Assembly: GCF_000378305.1 (NCBI RefSeq) | Contig: NZ_KB899538.1 | Span: 1,334,001-1,398,000, forward strand | Source of the DNA: Thioalkalivibrio sp. ALJ12 | Lineage (GTDB): Bacteria; Pseudomonadota; Gammaproteobacteria; Ectothiorhodospirales; Ectothiorhodospiraceae | Length of the DNA stretch: 64,000 bases | Direction: 5' to 3' | Part shown: piece by piece, positions 17,989-26,965 of the stretch | Numbering within the stretch: position 1 is the stretch's first letter | Layout of the letters: every line of letters starts with the position of its first letter | Notes under the pieces: generated by a model | What the model was told of the DNA's origin: nothing | The model's input: only the letters and a program-made list of their open reading frames with translations | Databases searched by the model: none | Made by a program: the position numbers and the translations under genes

Positions 17989-18018
17989 ATTGTACAGCAT
18001 CTGTACGGATCATGTACT
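17989..18018 (-). promoter_or_regulatory. CarH-like operator (three 11-bp direct repeats) over a leaderless promoter
   Basis: Leftward, GTACA occurs three times at exactly 11-bp steps (plus-strand TGTAC at 17991, 18002 and 18013). CarH-type regulators bind direct repeats of this period. The repeat nearest the gene contains TACAAT (17994-17989), a near-consensus -10; its expected start falls on the A of ATG 17982, so the mRNA may be leaderless. The outer repeat overlaps the -35 position, which suits repression by occlusion. Confidence 0.78.
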
Positions 18019-18185
18019 GCGTATTCGGGCCGAGCATCGGCCGTACTGATGGTTGCCGTCAACCCCGGCCTCGACCGCTCCCCCCGCGATTGGCCACCAG
18101 GCCTTCATGGGGGGGGTCTGTTGGAATGAACCCGAACGGGGTTTAGTCCCCTAATAGGGCAAAGGATCCCATACGGAGGCGAACC

Positions 18186-20093
18186 ATGCCGCAGGACGGA
18201 CACAGAGCGCGACATCCGGTCATTCGGGGAGGTTCTATGCTGGCCGTGATTACAGCCCTGTCCTGGGCTGTGGCCATGCCGGTGCAGGCCAATCCCGAAA
18301 TGGCAGAGAGTATTTCCCCGTACCTCAGATTGCATGTCGACGACCCGGTAAAGTGGCGTGCCTGGGATCCTGCGCTGCTGGAGAAAGCCCGCGAGGAACA
18401 GCGCCCGTTATTGATCTCGAGTGGGTATTACTCCTGCTATTACTGCCACGTCATGCAGGAGGAGAGCTTCCAGGACGAAGGCATCGCCGAGCGCCTGAAC
18501 GAGCATTTCATCCCGGTCAAGGTCGATCGCGAGGTGAACGGTGCGCTCGATACCTATCTGCTCGAGTTTCAGCGCGCCACCGCCGGGGCGACTGGCTGGC
18601 CCCTGAACGTGGTGGTCACGCCCGAGGGGTACGCGCTGACCGGTGTGGTGTATGCCCCGCGTGATCAGTTCGCGGAGTTCCTGGATGGCATTGCCGACCG
18701 CCTCGAGGCCGACTATGACCGGCTTCTGGATCTCGCCCGACGCGGCAGTGACGAGCTCTCCGAGCAGCTGCGCAAGGGCGAAGAGCCCATGTCCGACAGC
18801 CGGGCGGCGCGTCTGCCGCAGGTCCTCTGGAACGCGATGGAACGCGAGGCCGATGACCTCCAGGGTGGGTTCGGGAGTTCAACCAAGTTTCCGCACTCGC
18901 CGTGGCTGCGCGCGATGCTCGAAGCCGAGCAGGCCGGCAAGGCGCCGAACTGGGTCCCGGAGTTTCTCGAGATCACCCTGGACGAGATGGGCGGGTCCGG
19001 ATTGCGTGACGTACTGGGTGGCGGGTTCTTTCGTTATTCCGAGTCGCCGGACTGGGACGAGCCACATTTCGAGGTGATGCTGGAGGACCAGGCCCAGCTG
19101 GCCTGGCTTTACCTCAAGGCGGGTACGCATTTCGATCGTGACGACTGGATCGATATCGGCCTGGAGAATCTCGATTTCGTGAAGCGCGACATGGCCCTGC
19201 GCGAGGATGATCTGGGCGAACAGGCCGACGTCGGTCCCGATGGCTTTCGTGGGTTCGCCGCCAGTCTTTCGGCTATCGACGAGCAGGGGCGCGAGGGCGG
19301 CGCATACCTGTGGCCGGAGGAGGATCTCGACGCGGCGCTGGCGGATCACGAGAACCCGGAACTGGTGCGGGCCTATTTCGGGATGGAAGGCGCCTCGGTG
19401 TTCGACCTCGGATACCTGCCGCGTGGAGGCGATTCCATCACGCAACTGGCCGAGCGCTTCGAGCTCGACGAGGAGGTGGTGCAGGAGCAGGTGGACAGAG
19501 GCCGCGAGGCCCTGATCCAGGCTCGCGAGGAGCGCGGTCTGCCGCGCGACGAAAAGGTCCTGACCGGGGCGCACGGGCTCCTGCTGTCTGCGCTGGCGCT
19601 GGCGGCGGACCACGACGAGCGCTTCGAGGAGGCCGGAGAGGCCGTGCGCTCGTGGTTGCTGGAGGTGGCCGAGTCGCCTGATGAGTTGCCGACGCTGATG
19701 GGCCTCCCGAGCGAGGATGCCGGTGAGGCGACGCTGAACGATTACGCCTATGTTGCCCAGGGGCTGCGTGACTGGGATTCGACGCGCGACAGTGGTGATC
19801 GCGACAACGCAATCGCCTTGCTGGAGACGGCCTGGGAGCGTTTCCGCGACGACGACGGCTTTCGGTCCGAGCCGGAACCCCCGCTGCCCGGGATGATCTC
19901 GCAACGCTTCCATCCGGCGGTTCATCGGCCGTCGCCGACCACTCTGATCCTGCGGATGACCGAAGAGTGGCTGGAGCACAGCGAGACGCTCAAGACGGCC
20001 TTCGAGGAGTACGACCTGCGCCCGGGGCGCGGAGTCGAGGGGCAGCCCAAGCATCATGCGCGGCTGATCCTCTGGTTCGAGGACCGCGACTGA
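18186..20093 (+). CDS. DUF255 / YyaL-type thioredoxin-fold protein, exported
   Basis: 635 residues. An N-terminal hydrophobic export signal (MLAVITALSWAVAMPVQAN) precedes a thioredoxin-like domain with CYYC in SSGYYSCYYCHVMQEESF and ATGATGWPLNVVVTPEG, then an alpha/alpha barrel-like region, as in the DUF255 (SPATA20/YyaL) family. Most homologues are cytoplasmic, so a signal peptide is notable. ATG 18186 is preceded by GGAGGCG; ATG 18237, inside the frame, also has GGGGAGG just upstream. Function unknown; a redox role is inferred only from CxxC. Confidence 0.85.
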   Translation: MPQDGHRARHPVIRGGSMLAVITALSWAVAMPVQANPEMAESISPYLRLHVDDPVKWRAWDPALLEKAREEQRPLLISSGYYSCYYCHVMQEESFQDEGIAERLNEHFIPVKVDREVNGALDTYLLEFQRATAGATGWPLNVVVTPEGYALTGVVYAPRDQFAEFLDGIADRLEADYDRLLDLARRGSDELSEQLRKGEEPMSDSRAARLPQVLWNAMEREADDLQGGFGSSTKFPHSPWLRAMLEAEQAGKAPNWVPEFLEITLDEMGGSGLRDVLGGGFFRYSESPDWDEPHFEVMLEDQAQLAWLYLKAGTHFDRDDWIDIGLENLDFVKRDMALREDDLGEQADVGPDGFRGFAASLSAIDEQGREGGAYLWPEEDLDAALADHENPELVRAYFGMEGASVFDLGYLPRGGDSITQLAERFELDEEVVQEQVDRGREALIQAREERGLPRDEKVLTGAHGLLLSALALAADHDERFEEAGEAVRSWLLEVAESPDELPTLMGLPSEDAGEATLNDYAYVAQGLRDWDSTRDSGDRDNAIALLETAWERFRDDDGFRSEPEPPLPGMISQRFHPAVHRPSPTTLILRMTEEWLEHSETLKTAFEEYDLRPGRGVEGQPKHHARLILWFEDRD

Positions 20094-20128
20094 TCGCCAG
20101 CGCCCGGCGTGTGGCGCACCTGTCCGGG

Positions 20129-21037
20129 GCCGTTGAGGCTGGGCCTGGTTCGTCTTTCAGTGTTTACGGTGGCTTCGGTCCGCATACTGCCGTGCGCTCA
20201 CTCGCGAGCGCGCCGCGAGGTACTTCTTTGCTCGTGCAAAGAAGTACCCAAGAAACACGCCCGACTGCCGCGACCCCGGCCCGCTGTGCCGGGGTTTCCC
20301 TCGCTCCGAGGGTTTTCGCGGGCGGCGCTGAAACTCGCTGCGCCTTCGGCTTCGCTCAGACAGTCAGCGCCCCCGTTTCTATTTTGAATCGTCCCGCGAA
20401 AACCCTCTCCACTCGGCGCGACGACAACGGGGGTGAAGGTCCAAACAACGGCTGTCCCAGCGGCGTAGCACATGGATAGAGGCCGGGTCTTCCGACATCT
20501 TAGGCACGCGCGGCCTACGGCCATGGCGGTCCGCGCCCGCAAGCGGGCGCTAAGGGTAGGATGCCGATGAGCGCAGCGAATCGCATCAGGGTTGCCCCGA
20601 CGCCGGAACGGTGCGTTTCGCTACGCTCAACCGCACCCTACGAAGGCTAGATTGACTGCAGGCATGGGGATACCTTCTGTTTTGACCTTCGTCCCCCGTA
20701 TGAAGCCCCTTGCGGAAGGGTTCTCGGGACGGAAGATTCAAAATAAAAACGGGGGCGCTGACTGTCTGAGCGAAGCCGAAGGCGTAGCGAGTTTCAGCGC
20801 CGCCGGCCCGAGGGCCCTGGAGCAAGGTTCCCGGGCGGAATCCGGGTGCGCCTCGACGGGTACTTTCTTGGGCTAGCAAGAAAGTACCTCGCGGCGCGCT
20901 CGCGAGTGAGCGCACGGCAGTATGCGGACCGAAGGCACGTATACACCGGGTGCCGAACCGGGCCGGCCACAATATGGTAGGCGGTCGGACGAAGCCACGG
21001 TAAACGCCAGAGGACGAAACAGGCTCAGCCTAAACGG
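20129..21037. repeat. Large non-coding inverted repeat (about 310 and 360 bp arms)
   Basis: The interval 20094-21102 has no supported gene. Arm 1 (20129-20440) and arm 2 (20680-21037, opposite strand) share long matches, for example GGTCCGCATACTGCCGTGCG, GCGCTGAAACTCGCT and GACAGTCAGCGCCCCCGTTT. Arm 2 carries an extra segment of about 60 bp (roughly 20935-20995). Each arm holds a hairpin at the same place (20219-20248 and 20859-20888) whose stem bases differ between arms but stay paired. It looks like two divergent copies of one dispersed intergenic element in inverted orientation, or one large foldback element. Confidence 0.8.
20555..20643. repeat. Pair of short palindromic repeats inside the large inverted repeat
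   Basis: Unit 1 (about 20555-20590) contains GATGCCGATGAGCG and CAGCGAATCGCATC; unit 2 (about 20609-20643, other strand) contains GGTGCGGTTGAGCG and TAGCGAAACGCACC. Each is a hairpin, and the arms differ between units in a compensatory way (GATGC/GCATC against GGTGC/GCACC). The form matches a common intergenic repeat of proteobacteria. Confidence 0.7.
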
Positions 21038-21102
21038 CGCGGAAGGTGGTCGGGGTGCGCGCCTACCGGGGCGTTAGCCCGGCAGGGCGCGAAGGGGAGG
21101 GC

Positions 21103-21915
21103 TTAGTCGTTCGCTTGGGCGGCGCGTTCTTTTTCGGCCTGGTGCAGGCGCTGCAGCATGGCCTTGAGCACCTTCGGGTTGCCGGCGACGACATCGCCGC
21201 GGCGAAGCACGTCTGGGTTGCCGGCCCAGTCGCTGACAACGCCACCCGCCTCCTGCACCAGCAGCAGGCCTGCCGCGATGTCCCAGGCCTGCAGGCCCAT
21301 CTCCCAGAAGCCATCGAAGCGTCCGCAAGCGACCCAGGCCAGATCCAGCGCGGCGGAGCCCGGGCGGCGTACACCGGCGGTGCCGGGCACCAGGTGGCGC
21401 AGGCTGCTCAGGTAGCGCTCCAGATCCTGGCCTTCGCGGAAGGGGATGCCGGTGCCCAGCAGGGCGCCGTTGAGGTCCTTGCGGTCGGACACGCGGATCC
21501 GGCGGCTGTTGAGAAACGCCCCGGCACCCCGCGTCGCGGTGAACAGCTCTTCCTTCAGCGGGTCGTAGACCACCGCCTGCTCCAGCCGCCCCTTGTGCTT
21601 GAGTGCGATGGAGATGCCGTACTGGGGGATCTGGCGCAGGTAGTTGGTGGTGCCGTCCAGCGGGTCGATGATCCAGACGTATTCGCCGTCGGCTCCGTCC
21701 TGCTGCCCGCCTTCTTCCGCCATGATGGTGTGGTCGGGATAGGCGCGGCGCAACGTCTGCACAATGGCCTGCTCGGCGGAGAGGTCGACATCCGACACCC
21801 AGTCGTTGCGGGCCTTCTCGCGCGTGTTCATGCGATCCGGTCGTCCCCAGGCGCGGGTGGTGATGCGTCCGGCTTCGCGAGCCGCCGATACCGCCGTGTT
21901 CAGCATGGGGTGCAT
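21103..21915 (-). CDS. suhB: Inositol-1-monophosphatase family protein
   Basis: 270 residues with the Mg-dependent phosphatase motifs: SDVDLSAE, MAEEGG, the signature WIIDPLDGTTNYLRQIPQYG (about 81-100) and the second metal motif WDIAAGLLLVQEAGG. Besides hydrolysing inositol monophosphate, enterobacterial SuhB takes part in rRNA antitermination. ATG 21915 follows AGGAGAC at good spacing. Divergent from trmJ, the order commonly seen in gammaproteobacteria. Confidence 0.94.
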   Translation of the reverse strand: MHPMLNTAVSAAREAGRITTRAWGRPDRMNTREKARNDWVSDVDLSAEQAIVQTLRRAYPDHTIMAEEGGQQDGADGEYVWIIDPLDGTTNYLRQIPQYGISIALKHKGRLEQAVVYDPLKEELFTATRGAGAFLNSRRIRVSDRKDLNGALLGTGIPFREGQDLERYLSSLRHLVPGTAGVRRPGSAALDLAWVACGRFDGFWEMGLQAWDIAAGLLLVQEAGGVVSDWAGNPDVLRRGDVVAGNPKVLKAMLQRLHQAEKERAAQAND

Positions 21916-22064
21916 GGGGTGTCTCCTGGTGTTCTGAGGGGTGTCCAGCGGGCGCGCGCACGCGCCGCGGAAAGGCCGCGAACAATACACAAGCGGCTCT
22001 TTTTTGGGAAGTCGCAGGCACCGGTGTGTACAATCCGACGCCTTGAACGAAGGGGGTTCCGCAT

Positions 22065-22808
22065 ATGGAGCAACGCCTGGGCCGGGTGCGGGTCGTGCTG
22101 GTCGGTACGACGCATCCGGGCAACATCGGCTCTGCCGCGCGTGCAATGAAGGCCATGGGGGTTACCGATCTGGTGCTGGTGGCGCCGGAGCGGTTCCCGC
22201 ATGCCGATGCCACGGCGCTGGCCTCCGGGGCCGATGACCTGCTGGCGCGGGCACGGGTGGTGGACGACCTGGCGGCTGCGGTCGCGGACTGTGTGTGGGT
22301 GATCGGGACCAGCGCCCGGCTGCGCACGCACTCTGTGCCCGTGCTGGGCCCGGATATTGCGGCCGAACAGGTGCTGACGCATGCGTCCGAGGGGCCGGTC
22401 GCGCTGGTGTTCGGGCGCGAGCACAGCGGGCTGACCAATACCGAGCTGGATCACTGCAACGCCTTTGTCCAGATCCCGACCGTCCCGGATTTCAGCTCCC
22501 TGAATCTTGCTGGCAGCGTGCAGGTGATGACCTATGCGCTGCGCATGGCCGCCCTGGCCGGGGAGTCGGTTGGGGCCGCGGCTGCGGCCGAGCCCGAGGA
22601 TGCGCGCGACCCGCTGGCGACCCAGGCGGAGATGGAGGGCCTGTTCAGTCATTTCGAGCAGGCGCTGACGACCATCGAGGTGCTGGATCCCGAGAACCCG
22701 CGCCATTTGATGCGGCGCCTGCGCCACCTCTACATGCGCGCGGGGCTCAGTGCCAGCGAGGTGCGCATGCTGCGCGGCATATTGACGCACACGGAGCGTG
22801 GCCGCTGA
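22065..22808 (+). CDS. trmJ: tRNA (cytidine/uridine-32-2'-O)-methyltransferase TrmJ
   Basis: SPOUT-class methyltransferase that modifies position 32 of tRNAs. 247 residues with the trefoil-knot motifs VVLVGTTHPGNIGSAARAMK (near the N-terminus), ALVFGREHSGLTN and the SAM-binding end IPTVPDFSSLNLAGSVQVM, plus the C-terminal extension typical of TrmJ. It starts a rightward run with cysE and the isc operon and is divergent from suhB. Confidence 0.95.
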   Translation: MEQRLGRVRVVLVGTTHPGNIGSAARAMKAMGVTDLVLVAPERFPHADATALASGADDLLARARVVDDLAAAVADCVWVIGTSARLRTHSVPVLGPDIAAEQVLTHASEGPVALVFGREHSGLTNTELDHCNAFVQIPTVPDFSSLNLAGSVQVMTYALRMAALAGESVGAAAAAEPEDARDPLATQAEMEGLFSHFEQALTTIEVLDPENPRHLMRRLRHLYMRAGLSASEVRMLRGILTHTERGR

Positions 22809-22865
22809 GACGGGTCGCGCGCGGAAGTGATACCTTAGTAAATGACTCAGGAATGAGGCCCGGCC

Positions 22866-23693
22866 ATGTTTGACAGGATGCGCGAGGACATTCGCTGCGT
22901 GTTCGCACGCGACCCCGCCGCCCGCAACGCCTTCGAGGTGGTGACGGCGTATCCCGGTCTGCATGCGCTCTGGTATCACCGGCTGGCGCACTGGCTGTGG
23001 AACCATCGCATGCGCTGGCTGGGGCGGGTGATTGCCAACTTCAGTCGCTGGGTGACCGGGATCGAGATCCACCCGGGCGCGAAGATCGGGCGGCGCTTCT
23101 TTATCGACCACGGTATGGGTGTGGTGATCGGCGAAACCGCCGAGGTCGGCGATGACTGCACGATCTACCACCAGGTGACCCTCGGCGGTACCAGTTGGGA
23201 GGGCGGCAAACGCCACCCGACGCTGGGCGACGAGGTGGTCATCGGTGCGGGGGCCAAACTGCTGGGCCCGATCCACGTGGGTGACCGCGCGCGCATCGGT
23301 TCGAATGCAGTGGTGCTGAAGGATGTCCCGGCGGATGCGACGGCGGTCGGGATCCCGGCGCGGGTCATCGGTCCGCGGCCGGAGCCGGACCCGCGGTTTC
23401 AGCAGATGGCCGACCGCCTGGGTTTCGATGCCTACGGTGTTGCGCGCGATATGCCCGACCCGGTGGCCAACGCGATTCATCGGATCGTGCACCGAGTGCA
23501 TGAGCTGGACGAGCGCATGGACAAGGCCTGCCAGGCCCTGAAGCGTGCGGGGATCGACCCCGGCGAGGTGGTGGGCGATGCGGATTCGAGGCCGATCGAG
23601 CCCTGCGATCTGGAGGGGCTGGAGCCGGACGAATGCGAAGTGCCTCGGCCTGCGGAAAGCCAACAAGAACGTAAACAGCAGGGGAATACTTGA
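22866..23693 (+). CDS. cysE: Serine O-acetyltransferase
   Basis: Makes O-acetylserine, the acceptor of sulfide in cysteine synthesis. 275 residues: helical N-terminus, then left-handed beta-helix hexapeptide repeats ([40 protein letters not shown]) with the catalytic His of the DHG motif. The C-terminal tail of about 100 residues after GIPARVIG is longer than in short homologues. Placed just before iscR, it links cysteine supply to Fe-S assembly; its stop codon lies inside the IscR-like site. Confidence 0.95.
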   Translation: MFDRMREDIRCVFARDPAARNAFEVVTAYPGLHALWYHRLAHWLWNHRMRWLGRVIANFSRWVTGIEIHPGAKIGRRFFIDHGMGVVIGETAEVGDDCTIYHQVTLGGTSWEGGKRHPTLGDEVVIGAGAKLLGPIHVGDRARIGSNAVVLKDVPADATAVGIPARVIGPRPEPDPRFQQMADRLGFDAYGVARDMPDPVANAIHRIVHRVHELDERMDKACQALKRAGIDPGEVVGDADSRPIEPCDLEGLEPDECEVPRPAESQQERKQQGNT

Positions 23694-23710
23694 TCGTTTT
23701 GGTCGGTTAT
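23686..23710 (+). promoter_or_regulatory. Type 1 IscR-binding site upstream of iscR
   Basis: The segment reads ATACTTGATCG, TTTTGGTCGGTTAT, closely resembling type 1 IscR sites (ATA-YTTGAC...TTAGTCGG-TAT). It overlaps the cysE stop and precedes iscR by about 40 bp. Holo-IscR would repress here, giving the usual feedback by Fe-S status. Confidence 0.6.
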
Positions 23711-23750
23711 TCTAAGCTGCACGTCAAATGAGCAGGAAGCAGACACAGCC

Positions 23751-24245
23751 ATGAAACTGACAACCAAAGGGCGCTACGCCGTCACTGCCATGCTGGACGT
23801 GGCGATGCACACCGAGAACGGCCCGGTATCACTGGCCGAGGTGGCGCGACGCCAGAAACTGTCATTGTCCTATCTGGAGCAGCTTTTTTCCAGGCTGCGC
23901 CGGCAGGGGCTGGTGAACAGCAGTCGCGGCCCGGGCGGTGGTTATGCGCTGAGTCGGGAGCCCGAGGGTATCTCGGTGGCCGATATCATCGTCGCGGTCG
24001 ACGAGCCCGTGGATGTCACGCGCTGTGGCGGCAAGGCCAACTGCAATTCCGAATCGCGCTGTCTGACGCACGATCTGTGGACGGATCTCAGCCAGCAGCT
24101 CTACGACTTTCTCAGCAACCGGACGCTGGCGGATGTGCTGGAACGGCATCGGGCACAGAAGGAGCAGGATGGCGTGAAGGAAGTGGTCGTGCATGGCAAC
24201 GCCCTGAAGGGCGATGCAACCAAATCGAGCAATGCGACCGCCTGA
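23751..24245 (+). CDS. iscR: Fe-S cluster regulator IscR
   Basis: Rrf2-family [2Fe-2S] transcription factor. 164 residues: N-terminal winged helix ([42 protein letters not shown]), and the ligand loop with three cysteines spaced as in E. coli IscR ([21 protein letters not shown]92/C98/C104 type). First gene of the isc operon with a type 1-like site upstream, so autorepression is expected. Confidence 0.96.
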   Translation: MKLTTKGRYAVTAMLDVAMHTENGPVSLAEVARRQKLSLSYLEQLFSRLRRQGLVNSSRGPGGGYALSREPEGISVADIIVAVDEPVDVTRCGGKANCNSESRCLTHDLWTDLSQQLYDFLSNRTLADVLERHRAQKEQDGVKEVVVHGNALKGDATKSSNATA

Positions 24246-24272
24246 GGCGGCTGCGTAAGGAGTGAACGCGTA

Positions 24273-25496
24273 ATGAGTGACCTGAAACTGCCCATCTACC
24301 TGGACTACTCCGCGACCACGCCGGTCGACGAGCGTGTGGCCGAGAAGATGACCGGCTGCCTGACCAAGGACGGCCTGTTCGGCAACCCGGCATCGCGCAG
24401 CCACAGCTTCGGCTGGGGTGCGGAAAAAGCCGTGGAGAATGCCCGTGAGCAGGTTGCTGCGCTGGTTGGCGCTGACCCGAAGGAGATCATCTGGACCTCC
24501 GGCGCCACCGAGTCCGACAACCTGGCGATCAAGGGTGCCGCGAATTTCTACCAGCGCAAGGGCAAGCACATCATCACGGTCAAGACCGAGCACAAGGCCG
24601 TGCTGGACACTGCGCGCCAGCTGGAGCGCGAGGGCTTCGAGGTCACCTATCTGGGCGTGAAGGAGAACGGCCTGGTGGACCTGCAGGAACTCAAGGATGC
24701 GATCCGGGACGACACGATCGTCGTCTCCGTGATGCACGTGAACAACGAGATCGGCGTGATCCAGGACATCGAGGCGATTGGCAATCTGTGCCGCGAGCAC
24801 GGGATCGTCTTCCACGTGGACGCGGCCCAGTCCGCCGGCAAGGTCGCGGTCGATCTGTCCAAACTCCCGGTAGACCTGATGAGCTTCTCCGCGCACAAGG
24901 CCTACGGGCCGAAGGGCATCGGTGCCCTGTATGTGCGCCGCAAGCCGCGGGTGCGCATCGAGGCGCAGATGCACGGTGGTGGGCACGAACGCGGTATGCG
25001 CTCTGGCACGCTGGCGACTCACCAGATCGTCGGCATGGGCGAGGCCTTCCGAATTGCCGGCGCGGAAATGGGTACCGAACTCGAGCGCATCCGCATGCTG
25101 CGCGACCGCCTGTGGGCGGGCCTCGACGGCATGGAAGAGGTCTACCTGAACGGCGACGCCGAACAGCGGGTCGCGCACAACCTGAATGTCTCTTTCAACT
25201 TCGTCGAGGGCGAGAGCCTGATCATGGCGCTGCGCGACATCGCCGTGTCCTCCGGATCGGCGTGTACCTCGGCGAGCCTGGAGCCGTCCTACGTGCTGCG
25301 AGCACTGGGTCGCGACGACGAGCTGGCGCACAGCTCGATCCGCTTCTCCATCGGTCGCTACACGACCGTCGAGGAGGTCGACCATACGGTCGAGATCGTG
25401 CGCGCCGCAGTCGCCAAGCTGCGCGAGCTCTCCCCACTGTGGGAGATGTATCAGGACGGCATCGATCTGAGCACCGTCGAGTGGGCGGCCCACTAG
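24273..25496 (+). CDS. iscS: Cysteine desulfurase IscS
   Basis: PLP enzyme that supplies persulfide sulfur from cysteine to IscU and other acceptors. 407 residues. PLP lysine in [12 protein letters not shown], catalytic cysteine in [13 protein letters not shown] on the mobile loop, N-terminal [17 protein letters not shown] precedes ATG 24273. Second gene of the operon. Confidence 0.97.
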   Translation: MSDLKLPIYLDYSATTPVDERVAEKMTGCLTKDGLFGNPASRSHSFGWGAEKAVENAREQVAALVGADPKEIIWTSGATESDNLAIKGAANFYQRKGKHIITVKTEHKAVLDTARQLEREGFEVTYLGVKENGLVDLQELKDAIRDDTIVVSVMHVNNEIGVIQDIEAIGNLCREHGIVFHVDAAQSAGKVAVDLSKLPVDLMSFSAHKAYGPKGIGALYVRRKPRVRIEAQMHGGGHERGMRSGTLATHQIVGMGEAFRIAGAEMGTELERIRMLRDRLWAGLDGMEEVYLNGDAEQRVAHNLNVSFNFVEGESLIMALRDIAVSSGSACTSASLEPSYVLRALGRDDELAHSSIRFSIGRYTTVEEVDHTVEIVRAAVAKLRELSPLWEMYQDGIDLSTVEWAAH

Positions 25497-25550
25497 GCCA
25501 CCGGCTCGGCACCACGAACGCAACGCGTACTACGCAATAGGAGAACGGTC

Positions 25551-25961
25551 ATGGCTTACAGTGACAAGGTTCTGGACCACTACGAAAATCCGCGCAACGT
25601 CGGCAGCTTCGACAAGAACGATGACTCCGTCGGTACCGGCATGGTCGGCGCCCCGGCCTGCGGCGATGTGATGAAGCTGCAGATCAAGGTCAACGACGAA
25701 GGCGTGATCGAAGACGCCAAGTTCAAGACCTACGGCTGTGGCTCCGCCATCGCCTCCAGTTCGCTGCTCACCGAGTGGGTGCGCGGCAAGACCCTGGACG
25801 AGGCCAGCCAGATCAAGAATACGCAGATTGCGGAAGAACTGGCCCTGCCGCCGGTGAAGATCCACTGCTCCGTGCTGGCCGAGGACGCGATCAAGGCAGC
25901 CATCTCCAACTATCAGGAGCGGCACGGTCAGGACGAGCAGGCCGAGCAGAAGACCGCCTGA
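25551..25961 (+). CDS. iscU: Fe-S cluster scaffold IscU
   Basis: 136 residues. The three ligand cysteines are in [18 protein letters not shown] and [11 protein letters not shown], and the HscA recognition motif LPPVK precedes the last. It accepts sulfur from IscS; clusters are released with HscA/HscB. AGGAG lies just before ATG 25551. Confidence 0.97.
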   Translation: MAYSDKVLDHYENPRNVGSFDKNDDSVGTGMVGAPACGDVMKLQIKVNDEGVIEDAKFKTYGCGSAIASSSLLTEWVRGKTLDEASQIKNTQIAEELALPPVKIHCSVLAEDAIKAAISNYQERHGQDEQAEQKTA

Positions 25962-25968
25962 GGTGTCT

Positions 25969-26292
25969 ATGGCGATTACACTGACCGAACCGGCAGCCGA
26001 GCGCATCCAGAGCTTTCTTGCCCAGCGTGGCAAGGGTGTGGGCGTGCGCCTCGGGGTCAGGACGACCGGCTGCTCGGGCATGGCCTACGTGGTCGAGTTC
26101 GCCGACGATATCGAGGACACCGACACGGTGTTCGAGGATCGTGGCATCAAGTTGGTGGTCAACCCGAAGTCGCTCGTCTATCTGGATGGCACCGAGCTGG
26201 ATTTCGGCAAGGAAGGCCTGAACGAGGGTTTCAGGTTCAATAACCCGAACGAGAAGGCCCGGTGCGGCTGCGGTGAAAGCTTCAGCATCTGA
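25969..26292 (+). CDS. iscA: A-type Fe-S carrier IscA
   Basis: 107 residues with the three conserved cysteines of A-type carriers (TGCSGMAY and the C-terminal CGCGESF). ATG 25969 is preferred over GTG 25963 because GAGG (25960-25963) is then correctly spaced. Seven bases separate it from iscU. Confidence 0.96.
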   Translation: MAITLTEPAAERIQSFLAQRGKGVGVRLGVRTTGCSGMAYVVEFADDIEDTDTVFEDRGIKLVVNPKSLVYLDGTELDFGKEGLNEGFRFNNPNEKARCGCGESFSI

Positions 26293-26410
26293 CTGATGCA
26301 CGCATCCGGGGTGGTGCATGGTGGTTGCCTGGCAGCCACTGTCCCACCCCGTTTTGCGTTGGGCGCCCGTGCCCGATGCCAGCCTCTTGTTGCGAGGACC
26401 ACAGGACGTC

Positions 26411-26935
26411 ATGACCGACCCCTTCGAGCAGTTCGACTTGCCGGTCGCTTTCGAGATCGACCGTCAGCAGCTGGCCGAGCGCTTCAAGCGCCTGCAGGCC
26501 GAGCTGCACCCCGACCGCTTCGTGCGTCAGGGCGACCAGGCGCGGCGCATGGCTGCGGCGATGGCGGCCGATGTCAACGAGGCCTATGCCATTCTCGACG
26601 ACGACTACCGCCGTGCGGTGGCCTTGCTGGAGCGCGGTGGGATTGCGTTCGATGCAGAACGCGATACCAGCCAGAACATCGAGTTCATCGAGGCCCAGAT
26701 CGAGTGGCGTGAACGCCTGGAAGAGGCCGAATCCGCCGGCGACCGCGAGGAACTGGACGCGGTGGGGATGGAGCTGGAAAAGGCCCGCGACGAAACGCGC
26801 TCGAAGGTCGCCGAGGCCCTGGCCGATCCGACATCGCCCGCGGCGCAGGCCAAAGATCGCGTACTCGAGCTGCGCTTTTTCGACCGCTTGCTGGCGGAGC
26901 TGAAACGAACCCGACAGAACCTGGCGCGCGGCTGA
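26411..26935 (+). CDS. hscB: Co-chaperone HscB
   Basis: 174-residue J-domain protein that delivers IscU to HscA. The HPD tripeptide is in AELHPDRFVRQGD near residue 36, followed by the C-terminal three-helix IscU-binding domain. The frame is open from 26318 but ATG 26411 matches the conserved N-terminus (DPFEQFDLPVAFEID) and follows AGGA. Confidence 0.94.
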   Translation: MTDPFEQFDLPVAFEIDRQQLAERFKRLQAELHPDRFVRQGDQARRMAAAMAADVNEAYAILDDDYRRAVALLERGGIAFDAERDTSQNIEFIEAQIEWRERLEEAESAGDREELDAVGMELEKARDETRSKVAEALADPTSPAAQAKDRVLELRFFDRLLAELKRTRQNLARG

Positions 26936-26965
26936 GCCGCCGCCGTGTGAAGGAGCCGAATTTCG

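Noticed and set aside
20094-21102. Several short frames in the large inverted repeat
   Set aside because: Low-complexity translations that mirror each other on the two arms; explained by repeat structure rather than by genes.
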